NCBI RefSeq assembly: GCF_025854275.1
Contig: NZ_CP107567.1
Coordinates: 6,696,001-6,760,000 of the forward strand
Origin: Streptomyces peucetius
Lineage (GTDB): Bacteria; Actinomycetota; Actinomycetes; Streptomycetales; Streptomycetaceae
DNA: 64,000 nucleotides
Reading direction: 5' to 3'
Shown here: positions 36,227 to 45,478 of the stretch, in pieces
Layout: every line of letters begins with the position of its first letter
Position numbering within the stretch: the stretch's first letter is position 1
Notes under the pieces: generated by a model
The model's database searches: none
What the model saw: only the letters and a program-made list of their open reading frames with translations
What the model was told of the DNA's origin: nothing
Position numbers and translations under genes: made by a program

Positions 36227-36870
36227 CCCACGTGCAGCTCTTCGTACACGGCGGTCGCCGGGTAGGCCAGGCGGTCACCGATGGCGAGGAGCCGGCCGTA
36301 CTGGTCCGCGTCGATCCGAACGGAGTAGGCCTTCGCGGCACGCAGGAACATACGGAACCCCAGGTCGGCGTCGACCTCGCGCACCACCCGGTGGAGCGCC
36401 GCCACAATGCCGGGCACCGCCACGGAGCGCTCCAGATCCGGCGCGGCCCGATCGATCTCCGCAGCCACGGTGCCGCGCAGTTCCTCCTCGCTCACCGGCG
36501 GCCGTGCTTCGTCCGGGGAGCCGTTCTCGTGGATGTCCGACCCCTGGTTGCGCGAAGGACCCACGTCCGCGATGCGGCGCAGCCATGACCGCGTGCCCGT
36601 GCCTTCTTCGGCCGGGTCGAAGCACCGTCGCACCGCGGCCAGCCACATGGCGCGGATCGTCTCGTCCGGCAGCGGTGAGTCCAGCAGCAGTCGTACGTCC
36701 CTGCCGAGCTGTTCGTCCTGGTCCTCCGCAGCCGCCCGCTCGGCGAGGGCGAGCACGAGCGGCCCGTCGAGGCGCAGCGTCGAGCGGGAGCAGACGTTCC
36801 CAGCCAGGCCGCTGAGGCCGAAGTCCGCTTCATTGTCGAAGTAGTGGACCGGGCGTGTCCGGTTTGCCAT
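35890..36870 (-). CDS. CDI-immunity-like protein, upstream copy, with out-of-frame tail
   Basis: It starts at ATG 36870 behind a perfect AGGAGG. Residues 1-215 are homologous to the neighbour: HYFDNEADFGLSG, DVRLLLDSPLPDETIRAMWL, SWLRRIADV, VDADLGFRMFLRA and GDRLAYPATAVYEELH. Beyond about 36210 the frame runs out of phase through the next copy and is meaningless until the stop at 35890, so the functional end is probably lost or shifted. The position after the toxin end suggests immunity to that toxin. Tandem immunity duplications are common in polymorphic toxin loci. Confidence 0.6.
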   Translation of the reverse strand: MANRTRPVHYFDNEADFGLSGLAGNVCSRSTLRLDGPLVLALAERAAAEDQDEQLGRDVRLLLDSPLPDETIRAMWLAAVRRCFDPAEEGTGTRSWLRRIADVGPSRNQGSDIHENGSPDEARPPVSEEELRGTVAAEIDRAAPDLERSVAVPGIVAALHRVVREVDADLGFRMFLRAAKAYSVRIDADQYGRLLAIGDRLAYPATAVYEELHVGWPPSIRAGVTSRSAVSGCPCSRPSSTGPAGVTKGRCARTSSASPMPTPASCPARRRRCCWRTCNGCCTRPCRTTRSPHCGGRRPAGGTTTTSSTPTAGRGSGASPRCPGRG

Positions 36871-36886
36871 GGGGCCTCCTATGGGT

Positions 36887-36918
36887 GCGGGCACCCCTCC
36901 GGACGGAGGGGTGCCCGC
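36887..36918. terminator. Strong hairpin between toxin and immunity genes
   Basis: A perfect 14-base stem (GCGGGCACCCCTCC and complement) with loop GGAC. It ends 17 bases upstream of the immunity start codon and 33 bases after the toxin stop. It would stop toxin transcripts or act as an attenuator. Confidence 0.75.
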
Positions 36919-36950
36919 GGTTGTCATCGGTGTGGATCAGTCCGGTGCCG

Positions 36951-38209
36951 TCACGGAAGCGGGTAGGCCGTGAAGACGACGTACCTGGTGGGCTTGTGCT
37001 GCTTGCCGACGTACTTCAGCAGAATCCGCACCTTGTTGCTCGCTGCCTCACCGGCCGCGGGGCCGCCGACCCTGAAGACCGTGCCGAGGGACCCTTCGTT
37101 CCTGAGTGTCCACTCGATGGGCAGGGCGTCCCTCTTCGCGTCGAAGATGTACCCCGGCTTGCCCTGATTCTGGGCTTCCTTCAGCACCCAGGCATCCAGT
37201 TTCTTCGCATTGCCGGGCTGCTGCACCCACTGCCGCATGGCCTCGTCCACGGCACGGGCGGCAGTCGCCTCGTCGGTCCACCTGCCGGCGACCTCACCCT
37301 GTGCTTTCCTGGCCTTCTCCATCATCTGGCTGTCGGTCTTGTTGACGTGCTGCTCCAGGGTGTGCGCCCCGCCGGTGCCCTCGTCGGCCACGATGTTCGT
37401 GCAGTTGTGGACGAGGAGACCCTGCGCGCCGGACCCCTTGGGGCTGACGTAGAACGTGCGCAGATCGTCGACCGTCAGGTCGAACACCTCAGTGGGGGAG
37501 ATGTCCCCCCGCTGCCGGAGTCCGGTCACGGGACGGAGTGAACCGTCCGGTGTGCGCATCCGGTCGCCCACCCGGAGGTCGGCCACCAGAACCCAGCCGC
37601 GGTCCTCGACGTGGAACCTGTGGCCGACGGTGCTCGTCAGAACACCGCCCGCCACCGACATGTCCACGAGCTTCCGCGTGTCGTGCCGGAACGTGTCGAC
37701 GACCGGCCGCGCCGCGGGCTGTCCGGACGCCGGGTCCGACGCGAGAACCAGGTCGCCCGCGCGCACGTCGCGGATGGCCTTGCGTGAACCGTCCTGATGA
37801 GGACCTGTGTGTCGCCCGGGAAGCTGTTGACCCTGCAGGAGCTGACAACGTCCTCGTAGGTGTTGACCGTGCTCTGGAGCTTGGCCAGGGTCGTCGGGTC
37901 CACGTCCAGGGCCTTCAGGGCCTTGAACGCGTCCGCGACGCCGACTCCGGTGTGCATGGCGGCGTTCAGGGCGCGAACGGCCTCGGCGATCTTGGTGAAG
38001 GCCTTACCGGGGATGAAGTTGGACGCGGCCCAGGCGCAGCCGCTTGCGCTGCCATGCCAGCAGTCGACGAAGTCCTGGACCAGGACCGCCTTGATGAGCT
38101 GGTAGACGACGGTCTGCTGGATCAGGTCGAGCTTGCTGGAAGTACCGGATGGATGACCTCCTTCTTCATACCCGGGAAGGTCTTGGTCTCGAGGAGCAGC
38201 GTGTAGCAC
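36951..38209 (-). pseudogene. Polymorphic toxin end: pretoxin HINT domain plus RNase-A-like toxin, frameshifted
   Basis: Upstream frame: a helical pre-HINT region (KLDLIQQTVVYQLIKAVLVQ), then SFPGDTQVLI at the HINT start. One base is missing near 37800, and the next frame continues RAGDLVLASDPASGQ, DDLRTFYVSPKG and LLVHNC, the HINT cleavage end. The toxin domain follows: GAHTLEQHVNKTDSQMMEKA to KPTRYVVFTAYPLP. It resembles the bacterial CdiA-CT RNase A family (N-terminal His, C-terminal TAYP). The long delivery part expected upstream is absent. The toxin would normally cut RNA in neighbouring cells; here it is probably not made. Confidence 0.75.
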
Positions 38210-38532
38210 AGGCCAACCGCGCGCATCAAGGAGTTACTTCGGCGGCCGAAGCGTACGAGGTGGCGGCACGTACGGGCTCGATGCTTCGAAAAAGTGTGCG
38301 AATTCGGAGGTGTTACGTGATTCAGCGGTGTGGCTGTGATGAAGACGGGATGGAGGATCGATGGTTATCGGCCAGAAGTTGACTGGAAGTCGCCCGGTCA
38401 GCCTCCGTGCCCGGCCTGCGTGAACGCCTCCGCCGAGCCCGGCGGGACGAGCGGGAAGCCCGCACCCCCGAGTCAAAGGGTGCAGGCTTCCGTCGTGTGC
38501 ATCACCGGTACCGCGGCACCCTCCGCGGCCCG
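38210..38532. other. Gap between toxin relic and lectin gene
   Basis: About 320 bases. Nothing convincing is encoded. One minus-strand frame opens at 38226 with an ATG and a hydrophobic CYTLLLET, but stops after 34 codons; this may be the torn end of the toxin's lost N-terminal portion. Confidence 0.4.
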
Positions 38533-39276
38533 TCAGGTGCCCAGCCCCGGGCCCTTCCACTGCTGGTTGGTGTGGTGCGGGGTGCAGTCCCAGATGCCGA
38601 GGCGCGCGCCGTTGCCGGTCTGCCAGCCGAGCGCATCCAGGCAGCGGCCCGAGTGGACGCTGCGCAGCAGGCCGTCGGGGAGCTTCTCCCACTGCTGGTT
38701 GGCCGCGCAGTGGCAGGTGTTGAGGCCGATGAGCGAGCCGTTCGCGGTCTTCGCGTACTGGACGTCCATGCACTTGCCGAGCGCGCGCAGTGTGCCGTCC
38801 GGGTAGAGCTTCCACGCCTGGGCGCTCGTGCCGTTGCAGGAGTAGAGCTGGATCGGGGTGCCGTCCTGGGTGTTCGCCCCCTTCACGTCCACGCACTTGC
38901 CCGAGTGCACGCCCACGATCTGGCCGGAGCCCGGGGGCGGCGGGGGCACGCAGTAGATCTCGACGAGCACCTGGTAGTAGCCGGGGCTGAGCTCGTGGCC
39001 CGCGGGGCCGGCGGTCCGCCTGCATCCGGCCGACGGGTAGCCCTCGTTGGCCGCCGATCCGTACGCGGTGCTCCAGGCGGCGTCCACGGCGATGTTCCAG
39101 GGGCCGTAGCCTGCGCCGACGAAGTACTTCGGCGCGGTAGGGGCGGCCGCCGCCGACACGGCGGGTGCGGTGGCGGCAGGTGCTGCGGCCGGCGCGGCTG
39201 TCGCCGTGCCGGTGAACAGCGATGCGGCGGCCAGTGCCGTCGCGGCCGCCGTGGCCAACCATCGAGACAATCTCAC
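38533..39276 (-). CDS. Secreted ricin-type beta-trefoil lectin domain protein
   Basis: A 247-residue exported protein. The signal (WLATAAATALAAASLFTGTA) ends in an Ala-rich stretch. A short N-terminal domain follows (GYGPWNIAVDAAWSTA), then a ricin B-type trefoil: QIVGVHSGKCVDVKG, LGKCMDVQYAKTANG and SVHSGRCLDALG, with QxW motifs (AQAWK, NQQWE, NQQWK). Such domains bind galactose or xylan-type sugars. There is no catalytic domain. GAGAGGAA lies before GTG 39276. Confidence 0.85.
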   Translation of the reverse strand: MRLSRWLATAAATALAAASLFTGTATAAPAAAPAATAPAVSAAAAPTAPKYFVGAGYGPWNIAVDAAWSTAYGSAANEGYPSAGCRRTAGPAGHELSPGYYQVLVEIYCVPPPPPGSGQIVGVHSGKCVDVKGANTQDGTPIQLYSCNGTSAQAWKLYPDGTLRALGKCMDVQYAKTANGSLIGLNTCHCAANQQWEKLPDGLLRSVHSGRCLDALGWQTGNGARLGIWDCTPHHTNQQWKGPGLGT

Positions 39277-39508
39277 GGTTGTTCCTCTCGGTCGGTGCCC
39301 GTCGCGAAGCGCGGACAAAGGGAGCCCGTGTCCTGGGACGGACGGGACGCTACCGACGGGGGCGGCGCCGGCAGTCTCACCGGAGTCTCAACTTGCCCTG
39401 GCCGGTTGCCGACATCCCGCTGGTGGCCGGACGGGGGCCGTCGTACCGTCGTCGGTGGCCTCTGTGGGGACAGGGCCGGTACACGTGCAGGTGGGGGGCG
39501 CGGCAGCC

Positions 39509-41458
39509 ATGGCGACGAGGTCCGGGGACGAGCGCGGAGCCGAAGACATGTCGGGAAGCGGCACCGGGGAGAGAACCCAGCCGCACGCAGCGGAGCTGAT
39601 GCGGCTGCGGGCGGCGCTGAAGAAGCACTCCCGGGTCAACTTGACGGGCCCGGCGGGCGTGGGCAAGACCCGCCTCACGCGGCAGCTGCGAGCAGCGACC
39701 GTCGACCTCGACAGCGACCTTGACCTCGACGGCGACCACGGTCCCGAGCGCGCGCAGGAGACATGGCGGTCGTGGTGGTCACGGCGCGCGCCCGAGGACC
39801 TGCTCGTGGTCGACAGCATCGACGAACCGCACCGTACGGCCGCCCTGCGCAGGGGACTTGACGACGCTGGGGTGCCGCGCCGTCTGCTGTTCGTCAGCCG
39901 CCGCCCCCTGCTCGCTGCCGAGGGCTGGACCGACTCCGGCATGGTCACGTTACGGCTGCAGCCGCTCCCCGACCACCGCATCGAGGCCGTCGCCGCTGAC
40001 GCCGGGATCGACGACCCCGAGGCCCGTGCCGTCGTCGCACGGCTCGCCGGAGGCGTGCCGCTCCTCGCCGCCGCCGGATGCCGGGCCCTGCACGCCGGGG
40101 CCGAGCCGTCGGACGCCGGCGCGATCGCCGACCAGATGGCCGGTGAACTGCTCGAACGCCTCGGCCGGGAACTCCCGGGCAGCCGCTGGCGGCACGCCCT
40201 GCGGCTCCTGGCGACCGTCGGCGCGGGGGACGAGCAACTGCTGTCGGCCGGCCCGGACCTCTTCGCACATCTCGGCAGGCTCAGTGTGGTGACCCGTACG
40301 CCCCTCGGGCTGAGCGTGCGTGAGCCGTTCCGTACGGTGCTGGAGACGGCCTATCTCTGGCGGCGTCCGACGGCCCATCACGCTGTCAGGTCCAGAGCCG
40401 CGGCCTACCGCCACACCCTCCTGACCCGTACCACCGATCCGTCGAAGCGGGCGGAACTGGTGGGGCAGCGGCTGTTTCTCACCGGCGACCCCCAGCTGCG
40501 AAGGGCGCTCTTCCCGGCCTCGGAATCGGCCGCCCGTATCGACGTCGCCCAGCAGGCCGACGCCGACGACATCGGCAGGCTCATGCACCGATGGGCGCGA
40601 CGCGGAGGCTTCGATCCGGCGCGCGCGGAACGCGTCACCGAACGCTGGCTGGACCACGGGCCCTCCGTGTTCCGTCTCGCCCGTGACGGCGACGGCCGCG
40701 CCGTGGGCCTCGCGAGCCTGCTGCCCGTCCAGGACACCACATCGGACGCCATGGAGCCGCTGCTGCAGCAGCACACCGGACGTTTCGTCACCGGCCCCCG
40801 GTCCGGCGGGCTTTTCCTCGGCGCGGCGTACGCCACCGACCCCGCCGCGCACGCCCGGATACTGCGCGACATCCTCGCCTGCGCCGTACGCTCCGGTCAC
40901 CTGGTGGTGTCCACGGCGACGCCCGACTATCAGCTCCTGGTGCGCGGCCTCGGCTTCCGCGCCCACGGCAGCGTCCACGACGACGTCTACCGCTGCGGCC
41001 GCCGCCCCGAGGTCTTCAGCAACGCGTTCACCGCCGCGGCGCTCCCGCGGTGGCTCGACCGCCTGGGCGACGCCGGTACCGGTGGTGCCGGGGCGGGGCA
41101 GCCGGACGGAGATCTGGTCGAGGAGATCGCCCGGGCCCTGGGCCGGATCAGGGATCCGGCGGCCCTGGAGGGCAGCGCGCTGCTCGCCTGTCCGGCGACG
41201 CCGACCGTGGCCGATCTGCGGTCCTGGCTGCACTCCGCCGTGCAGCGGCTGGCGGACAGTGAGGAGACCGCCGACGCCGAGGCCGGCGCCATCCTCCAGG
41301 CGTACTACCTAGCTCGCCGCCGCGGCACCCACCACCAGGTGGCCTGCCGCCTGCACCTCGGCCGTGCGACCTACTTCCGCCGCCTGCGACGCGGACTGAC
41401 GTCCCTGGCGGTACGGCTGAGCACGGCGTCTCCCGACCCGGGCTGCGTCGTCCCGTGA
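39509..41458 (+). CDS. STAND-like ATPase with acetyltransferase-like middle and HTH tail
   Basis: A 649-residue protein. Residues 1-330 form a P-loop ATPase of the NB-ARC/STAND kind: Walker A GPAGVGKT (47-54), Walker B DLLVVDSIDE near 96 and a helical lid. Residues about 350-500 resemble a GNAT fold (VFRLARDGDGRAVGLASLLP, then ILRDILACAVRSGHLV and LGFRAHGSVHDD). The end is a winged-helix-like domain (HHQVACRLHLGRATYFRRLR). This suggests a signal-sensing regulator that combines switch, ligand-binding or modifying, and DNA-binding parts. ATG 39509 has GGTGGGG upstream; 39548 is possible. The target is unknown. Confidence 0.7.
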   Translation: MATRSGDERGAEDMSGSGTGERTQPHAAELMRLRAALKKHSRVNLTGPAGVGKTRLTRQLRAATVDLDSDLDLDGDHGPERAQETWRSWWSRRAPEDLLVVDSIDEPHRTAALRRGLDDAGVPRRLLFVSRRPLLAAEGWTDSGMVTLRLQPLPDHRIEAVAADAGIDDPEARAVVARLAGGVPLLAAAGCRALHAGAEPSDAGAIADQMAGELLERLGRELPGSRWRHALRLLATVGAGDEQLLSAGPDLFAHLGRLSVVTRTPLGLSVREPFRTVLETAYLWRRPTAHHAVRSRAAAYRHTLLTRTTDPSKRAELVGQRLFLTGDPQLRRALFPASESAARIDVAQQADADDIGRLMHRWARRGGFDPARAERVTERWLDHGPSVFRLARDGDGRAVGLASLLPVQDTTSDAMEPLLQQHTGRFVTGPRSGGLFLGAAYATDPAAHARILRDILACAVRSGHLVVSTATPDYQLLVRGLGFRAHGSVHDDVYRCGRRPEVFSNAFTAAALPRWLDRLGDAGTGGAGAGQPDGDLVEEIARALGRIRDPAALEGSALLACPATPTVADLRSWLHSAVQRLADSEETADAEAGAILQAYYLARRRGTHHQVACRLHLGRATYFRRLRRGLTSLAVRLSTASPDPGCVVP

Positions 41459-41630
41459 CGGCCTGGCCGGGCCGCGCCGTCCCGTGGCCGCCGGCCCCGG
41501 CCGCGCCGACCGGTGACCGCCGTCCCAAGCCCGAGCCGCGAGGACCCGCGGCTACGGGCGTGCCGGGACCCGGTGCCGTTCCGGCGTCATGTCGTGCCGG
41601 AATCCGGGTCATGTGCCCGAAGGGCGAGCG

Positions 41631-41762
41631 GTGGCCGGCCACTTCATGGCCGATGCCGGTGTCAGCCGCTGCGGGCCACCGCGCGAGCGAGCTGATGCCG
41701 ATGCTGACTGGCCCTGGGAACAGGGCTGTTGTGCCCCAACGGGGCGGGAGACTTCGCGATCC
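41631..41762 (+). pseudogene. Remnant of an LD-carboxypeptidase gene
   Basis: The sequence matches 1790-1925 of the intact S66 gene at DNA level, and its best frame reads HRASELMPMLTGPGNRAVV where the intact gene reads DRASELMSMLTDPAIRAVV. Both flanks are lost and frameshifts follow. It fills most of the 360-base gap before the alpha/beta hydrolase gene. Confidence 0.75.
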
Positions 41763-41821
41763 GCATCCGCGCGGACCGCCCTCCGTGCCGGGCAGGCCTG
41801 GCCGGCGGCGGTCGCGTCGGT

Positions 41822-42670
41822 TCAGTTCAGAAAGCCGGTGACGGCATCCGCGAAGGCCTCGGGTTCGTCGTGCCAGGGGAAGTGGCCGGCGCCCGGCAGG
41901 ACGACCGTCTCGACGTGGGGGAAGACCTCGGCGAGCGCGGCCACTGCGGGCGGCGGCGCGGCGACGTCGAACGCCCCGGCTATCAGCAGGACCCGGCCGC
42001 CGTACGCGGCCAGCGCCGCGCGGGTCGCGGCAGGGTCGAACGCCCCTTCCGACCCGTAGACGGCTGCCGCCGCCGGATTCCGCTGCTGCGCCCCCTCGGC
42101 CCGGTGTGCCCTGGCGGCCGTGTCCCACCGGCCGTGGGCGAACGGCGCGGCGGCCTCCCAGTGGGAGTCCGTGGCCTTGCCTTGCGTGATCACTTCCAGC
42201 GCGGCGTACGCCTCCGGGAACCAGTCCTCCTCGTGCCGCAGCCGTGCCGTCGCCAAGCGGTCCTCGGGGGCCACCGGCAGGCCGACCGCCTCGGTGCCGG
42301 GCGTGACGAGCACCAGCCGGGAGACGCGGTCCGGGTACCGGGCCGTGTAGCACAGCGCGAGGGAGGCGCCCGCCGAATGGCCCAGCAGGGCGAGCTGTTC
42401 GAGGCCGAGGTGCCGGCGCAGTGCCTCCACGTCGTCCACCAGACGGTCGCAGCGGTACGAGTCCGGGTCCGCGGGCGCTTCGGAACCGCCGGTGCCGCGC
42501 AGGTCGAGCCTGACCAGCCGGAGCCCGGCGGCCGGTGCACCGAGACCGCCGAGGTCACCGAAGTACGCGGACGCCCGCATGGGGCCGCCGGGCAGAGCGA
42601 CCAACGGGCGTCCGTCGCCGGAGACATGGCAGGCCAGCACGGTTTCGTCGGTCGCGGAGAACGTGTGCAT
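41822..42670 (-). CDS. Alpha/beta hydrolase (prolyl-iminopeptidase-like)
   Basis: A 282-residue alpha/beta hydrolase. It has the oxyanion region VALPGGPMRASAYFGDL, RLDLRGTGGSE, the nucleophile elbow GHSAGAS, the acid-bearing LLIAGAFDVAAPP and the histidine in GAGHFPWHDEP. The early GGP and DLRGTG blocks are those of proline iminopeptidase-type enzymes, but substrates vary widely. The start at 42670 fits the first strand; the ribosome site is weak. A broken copy of its C-terminal third is at 35.2 kb. Confidence 0.85.
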   Translation of the reverse strand: MHTFSATDETVLACHVSGDGRPLVALPGGPMRASAYFGDLGGLGAPAAGLRLVRLDLRGTGGSEAPADPDSYRCDRLVDDVEALRRHLGLEQLALLGHSAGASLALCYTARYPDRVSRLVLVTPGTEAVGLPVAPEDRLATARLRHEEDWFPEAYAALEVITQGKATDSHWEAAAPFAHGRWDTAARAHRAEGAQQRNPAAAAVYGSEGAFDPAATRAALAAYGGRVLLIAGAFDVAAPPPAVAALAEVFPHVETVVLPGAGHFPWHDEPEAFADAVTGFLN

Positions 42671-42873
42671 GGCCCTGGAGCCTGTCAGCCCTCCCGCGGC
42701 CGGCGCAAGGAGCCCCGTGCGCGCCGTCCTCGGGGCGGCGCCGGGCGGAAACCCGTTGGCCGCCGCGACCGTTGCCCTGTGAGGCATGCGGCGAGGCATA
42801 CGGCGCGGGGCCGGCGCCTGGCCGGCGTGGAAAATGCCCGACCCGGCCCGTCCGGTCCTGTTAACCTCGCCGC

Positions 42874-44265
42874 ATGACCACGTACACGTTCCCGATGATG
42901 CCCCGCGGACGGGGCAGCTGAGTCGGACGTGTGACGTGCGAAGGCCCCGGAGACGGGGCCTTCTTCGCGTGTGCGGCGGGAGCCCCGCCCGGTCGCGAAC
43001 CCCTCGCGCTGTCGTTCGACGACTTCATCCGCACCAGCAGCGATCCCCGCCACCGGGCCGGGGTCGAGCGGTTGTGGCAGCGGTGCGCCGAGGCCGGTGA
43101 TCTCTACCGCAAGCACTACGAGGGGCTGTACTGCGTCGGCTGCGAGCAGTTCTACACCCCCGAGGACCTCGTCGACGGCCGCTGCCGCGACCACGGCACC
43201 GAACCCCAGCTCGTGTCCGAGGAGAACTGGTTCTTCCGGCTGTCCCGCCATGCCGGTGCCCTCCGGGAGCTGATCACCACCGGCCGGCTGTGCATCGAGC
43301 CCGCCGCCCGGCGCAACGAGGTACTCGCCCTGATCGACAGCGGCCTGCACGACTTCTCCGTCTCCCGCTCGCAGCACCGCGCCCGCGGCTGGGGCATTCC
43401 CGTCCCCGGCGACCCGGACCAGGTCGTCTACGTGTGGTGGGACGCGCTCGGGAACTATGTGACCGGCCTCGGCTACGGCACCGCCGACGCGACCTTCGAC
43501 CAGTGGTGGACGGGGAGCGGGCAGCGCGTCCACCTGGCGGGCAAGGGCGTGCTCCGCTTCCACGCCGTCTACTGGCCGGCGATGCTGCTGTCCGCCGGCC
43601 TGCCGCTGCCCACCGACATCCTGGTTCACGACTACCTCACGGTCGACGGGCGCAAGATCAGCAAGTCCTCCGGTACGACCGTCGATCCGGCCGACCTGGT
43701 CGCCGACGTCGGCACGGACGCCGTCCGCTGGTGGCTGCTGCGCGACGTGCCGCGCGTCGGCGACGCGGACTTCACCCGGGACCGGCTCGTGGCCCGTGCC
43801 GACAGCGATCTCGCGGGCGGCTTCGGCAACCTGGTCAACCGCGTCGTGACCATGGTTCACCGCTACCGGGACGGCCGGCCTCCCACGCCGACGCGAGGCA
43901 CCGCACCGGGCTGCGAAGACCTGGCGCGGGCCTGCGCCGACAGCCCGCGGGCGGTCGAAGCCGCCCTGACGGACTTCGACTTCCGCCGGGCCGCCGCCGC
44001 GGTGTGGACGGTCGTCGAGGAGGCCAACCGCTGCATCGACGCCACGAGGCCATGGGAGTCGGCCAAGGCGGAGCGAGCGGGGGACCGTGCCGCCGGCGAG
44101 CGGCTGGAGGACGTCCTCGGCGCCCTCCTCCGGGCCTGTCTGCATCTCGCCGACCGGCTGACGCCGTTCCTGCCGGGCGCGGCGTCCCGTATCGCCCGGC
44201 AGTGCACCCCGGTCGGCGGAGTCCTTCCCCCGCCGATGCCCCTCTTCCCCCGGCTCGGCGACTGA
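42874..44265 (+). pseudogene. Methionyl-tRNA synthetase paralogue that lost its HIGH region
   Basis: ATG 42874 opens MTTYTFPMMP, the expected beginning of a class I synthetase, then runs into a stop and a terminator hairpin. The homologous frame resumes near 43000 as LSFDDFIRTSSDPRH and continues: LYCVGCEQFYTPEDL (zinc cysteines), the second-half VYVWWDALGNYVTGL, KISKS of the KMSKS loop and the anticodon-binding helices through PPMPLFPRLGD. The HIGH-motif segment, perhaps 70-100 residues, is missing, so it cannot activate methionine. Extra synthetase copies often give antibiotic resistance; the original role is unknown. Confidence 0.8.
42940..42963 (+). terminator. Perfect hairpin at the synthetase deletion junction
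   Basis: A ten-base stem GAAGGCCCCG and complement with loop GAGA, followed by TTCG. It is a classic streptomycete terminator shape and lies inside the broken synthetase gene. Confidence 0.75.
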
Positions 44266-44277
44266 CTGGCTTAGTAC

Positions 44278-44483
44278 TCACTGGATCAGCGGGTTGCTGC
44301 GGGCGGGGTGACACGGATCGGCGGGCTGGTCCGGTGCCGTGCCGGCGGCGACGGCCGTCAGGAAGGCCAGGGCGAGCATGGCGAGCGTGATGTGCCGGTG
44401 CCATGAGGTCCAGTGCCTGATCCGGTAGTGGTCCAGCCCGACCTGGCTCTTGGCGGCCTGGAAGCAGTCGGAGTGCCCTGGAT
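44278..44483 (-). pseudogene. IS701-like transposase remnant, left copy
   Basis: On the minus strand it reads [40 protein letters not shown] and [12 protein letters not shown], the late catalytic region of IS701-type transposases. It is cut at both ends. The same segment, inverted and close to identical, is at about 48.0-48.2 kb. The adjoining 170 bases hold no gene. Confidence 0.8.
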
Positions 44484-44639
44484 GAGCCCGGTCAGCGGCG
44501 AGGGATGTCGGTGCCCCAGCCCTCGATGTGGGCGGCGGCGCGGCGCAGTTCGGCGATGACCGTCCGGACGACTTTGCGGGCGGTGCGTTCGGGGCGGTGG
44601 AGCGCGTCGATATGGCGTTGTGCGTGTACGCCGCTGGAG

Positions 44640-45332
44640 ACCTACGGGGTGGCACACACCAGTGCCGCCAACGCGGGCCTGATCATCAGCCTGACGATCG
44701 TGCTGACGCCGATGCTGGAACGTGCCGGTGGACGCGGCAGGCTGCCTGTGACGTTCTTCGCCGCCGCCGGGGTCTGCGTGGTGACCGTCGGCCTCCTCCT
44801 TTCGGGCACCGACTTGCACGGCGTCCGGAGTGGTGACCTGATCATGCTCGCCGCCGCGGCGGTACGAGCCGGGCACGTCGCTCTCATCGGGCGGCTCTCC
44901 ATGGGGCGCACCCTGCGTCCCCTGCACCTGACGACCGTCCAGACCGTCGTCGGCGGCGCACTCTTCCTGGCGCCGGTCACCGGCGACCTCGGTGTTCTGA
45001 CCTACAGCAGTGGCGTGACGTGGGCCCAGCTCGTCTACCTCTCGCTGTTCTGCGGGGTGTTCGCCTTCCTGTTCCAGACGTGGGCGGTGCAACGGACCTC
45101 TGCCAGCCGGGCCAGCCTCTTGCTGGGCACCGAGCCGGTCTGGGCGGTCGCCGTCGGGATCGGGCTCGGCGGCGAGCGCCTCACCGTCCTGGCTGCTGTC
45201 GGTGCGCTGCTCATGGTCGCCGGAACCTATTGGGGCCAGACCATCGAACGCACCCACCGAACCGGGCCGCAACACACCGGGACGACCGCGGCCAGGACGC
45301 CCGTCGGCCTTCGGGAAGACAGCCATGCCTGA
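44640..45332 (+). pseudogene. EamA/DMT exporter lacking its N-terminal segments
   Basis: It reads [40 protein letters not shown] and ASLLLGTEPVWAVAVGIGL, the second EamA repeat and part of the first. About the first three membrane segments and the start are missing, replaced by IS701-side sequence. Such proteins export amino acids or drugs and are often repressed by a TetR gene like the one following. Confidence 0.75.
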
Positions 45333-45435
45333 CACATCCTGGCCCCGCTGTCGGCGGCCGGGTCACTGCGCGGGCGGCAGCCGCGCGCTGAGCCGGCGGG
45401 CCGGCGCTCATTCCCGGCGTGACAACGCCGTGATA

Positions 45436-45453
45436 GCGTAACGACTGTTACGC
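45436..45453. promoter_or_regulatory. Palindromic operator upstream of tetR
   Basis: GCGTAACGACTGTTACGC is a perfect seven-base inverted repeat with a four-base centre, 25 bases before the tetR start. A related half site (GTTATG) follows. It is probably the autoregulatory TetR operator. Confidence 0.6.
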
Positions 45454-45478
45454 AACAAGTGTTATGTGAAGGAGTCGG

